From contig JAJEHD010000010.1 in the NCBI GenBank assembly GCA_022819505.1, forward strand, positions 62,001-126,000: a DNA stretch of 64,000 bases. Reading direction: 5' to 3'. A model generated the notes under the pieces. The model made no database searches. It saw only the letters and a list, made by a program, of their open reading frames with translations, and had not been told where the DNA came from. This document shows, piece after piece, positions 63,639 through 64,000 of the stretch; the stretch's first letter is position 1; each line of letters begins with the position of its first letter. The DNA is from Acidimicrobiia bacterium (GTDB lineage: Bacteria; Actinomycetota; Acidimicrobiia; Acidimicrobiales; Aldehydirespiratoraceae). Both the position numbers and the translations under genes were made by a program.

Positions 63639-63923
63639 TTAGTCGACTTGCAAGTTGCTCGCCAAGTCGGTGTCTACCTTCTCGAATTCTTCCCTAGCAG
63701 TGTCGAGGTTGGACGCTACTGTCTCTAGGGCCTCGGCCAGCTTCTCCCGCCGTTCGTCCCATTTGTTGCTCAACTCCTCGTAGGCCCTCTCGACCTCGGG
63801 CGCAGATGTGAGACGACATGCTGTGAGACTCGCGAACGTGCGCAAGTCACGGGCTGTTTGTCTGGTGCTACCAGCGAGATTCCGCAGATACTGGCTGCCG
63901 ACGACGATCTCGAAATCGCCCAT
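63639..63923 (-). CDS. WXG100/EspC-like small secreted protein
   Basis: A 94-residue all-helical protein, the size of ESX substrates. The start MGDFEIVVGSQYLRNLAGS and the second helix EELSNKWDERREKLAEAL, with a single tryptophan near the helix-turn, fit the EspC/DUF2580-type ESX-associated family. The C-terminal FEKVD resembles the YxxxD/E export signal with Phe for Tyr. It lies 16 bases upstream of the large candidate substrate gene, so it may be its secretion partner. In this family partners form helical-hairpin dimers that EccC recognises. The assignment rests on pattern and context. Confidence 0.65.
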   Translation of the reverse strand: MGDFEIVVGSQYLRNLAGSTRQTARDLRTFASLTACRLTSAPEVERAYEELSNKWDERREKLAEALETVASNLDTAREEFEKVDTDLASNLQVD

Positions 63924-63966
63924 GCGCCCAGTCCCTCGACACTCTTGACTCCGACCGCGGGCCTAG

Positions 63967-64000
63967 CTAACCGCTGAGCTGGCTGGCGATCTGCTGGTCG
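63967..64000 (-). CDS. 3' end of an upstream gene (cut by window end)
   Basis: On the minus strand the last bases read ...DQQIASQLSG followed by TAG at 63967-63969. It is probably the C-terminus of the next gene of the T7SS operon, possibly another small WXG100-like protein, but ten residues cannot settle this. The 43 bases between this stop and the EspC-like start hold no clear promoter. Confidence 0.3.
   Translation of the reverse strand, partial: DQQIASQLSG

Overview
The window is GC-rich, densely coding actinobacterial DNA with many GTG/TTG starts and repeated 4-base start/stop overlaps. An actinobacterium is indicated by F420 biosynthesis genes (cofD, cofE), an AccA3-type biotin carboxylase/carrier fusion beside a biotin ligase, actinobacterial-type AhcY, Trm112 and FtsH, and an ESX-like secretion ATPase. 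The mixture of families, including a DUF5719-like protein, suits the class Acidimicrobiia; this is inference, since no rRNA or marker tree is available. I see no rRNA, tRNA, CRISPR array, insertion sequence or prophage.

Layout. 1-1137: tail of a nucleoside/sugar ABC permease pair. 1144-10724 (minus): a run from a CPBP protease through a giant membrane protein, a GT2, a phosphomannomutase, Trm112, a SIS isomerase and ManA to AhcY. 10843-12849: ftsH. 12949-18228 (minus): DUF5719-like protein, giant GT2/membrane protein and an isochorismatase-fold protein without the usual catalytic residues. 18298-21904 (plus): SDR reductase, gmd, cofD, cofE. 21932-30182: a defence/mobile block with a DUF222-HNH nuclease, a Type III-like Res helicase-nuclease, a beta-class DNA methyltransferase, DUF6338 and a 42-residue proline-rich microprotein. 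30224-39563 (minus): a polysaccharide operon (LCP ligase, UDP-glucose dehydrogenase, three GT4, a His-rich anchored protein, a sugar nucleotidyltransferase, GalE). 39630-48231: birA and accA3 back to back, then GT39, PIG-V-like, pyruvyltransferase, flippase-like and UDP-GlcNAc 2-epimerase genes, with a convergent GT2 at 48244-48996.

49042-64000 is the most unusual part. A Ser/Thr kinase with an extracellular beta-propeller, a PP2C phosphatase, two tandem zinc-ribbon/FHA proteins and an FHA-like/HTH protein sit beside an ESX/T7SS-like block. That block holds an EccC ATPase with its own N-terminal FHA domain, a 43-residue microprotein linked to its neighbours by 4-base overlaps, another FHA protein, an unidentified soluble protein, a large candidate T7SS substrate, an EspC/WXG100-like protein and the end of one more gene. 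A separate protein here is built from three copies of the EccC transmembrane hairpin. I read this as a secretion system controlled by threonine phosphorylation, comparable in logic to the PpkA/PppA/Fha control of type VI secretion. EccB, EccD, EccE and mycosin are not visible and may lie beyond position 64000.

Two gene junctions preserve traces of recent duplication. The SDR-gmd junction is repeated in tandem. The space before the second FHA gene holds a relict PP2C C-terminus, showing that a phosphatase-FHA unit was duplicated and the second phosphatase lost.
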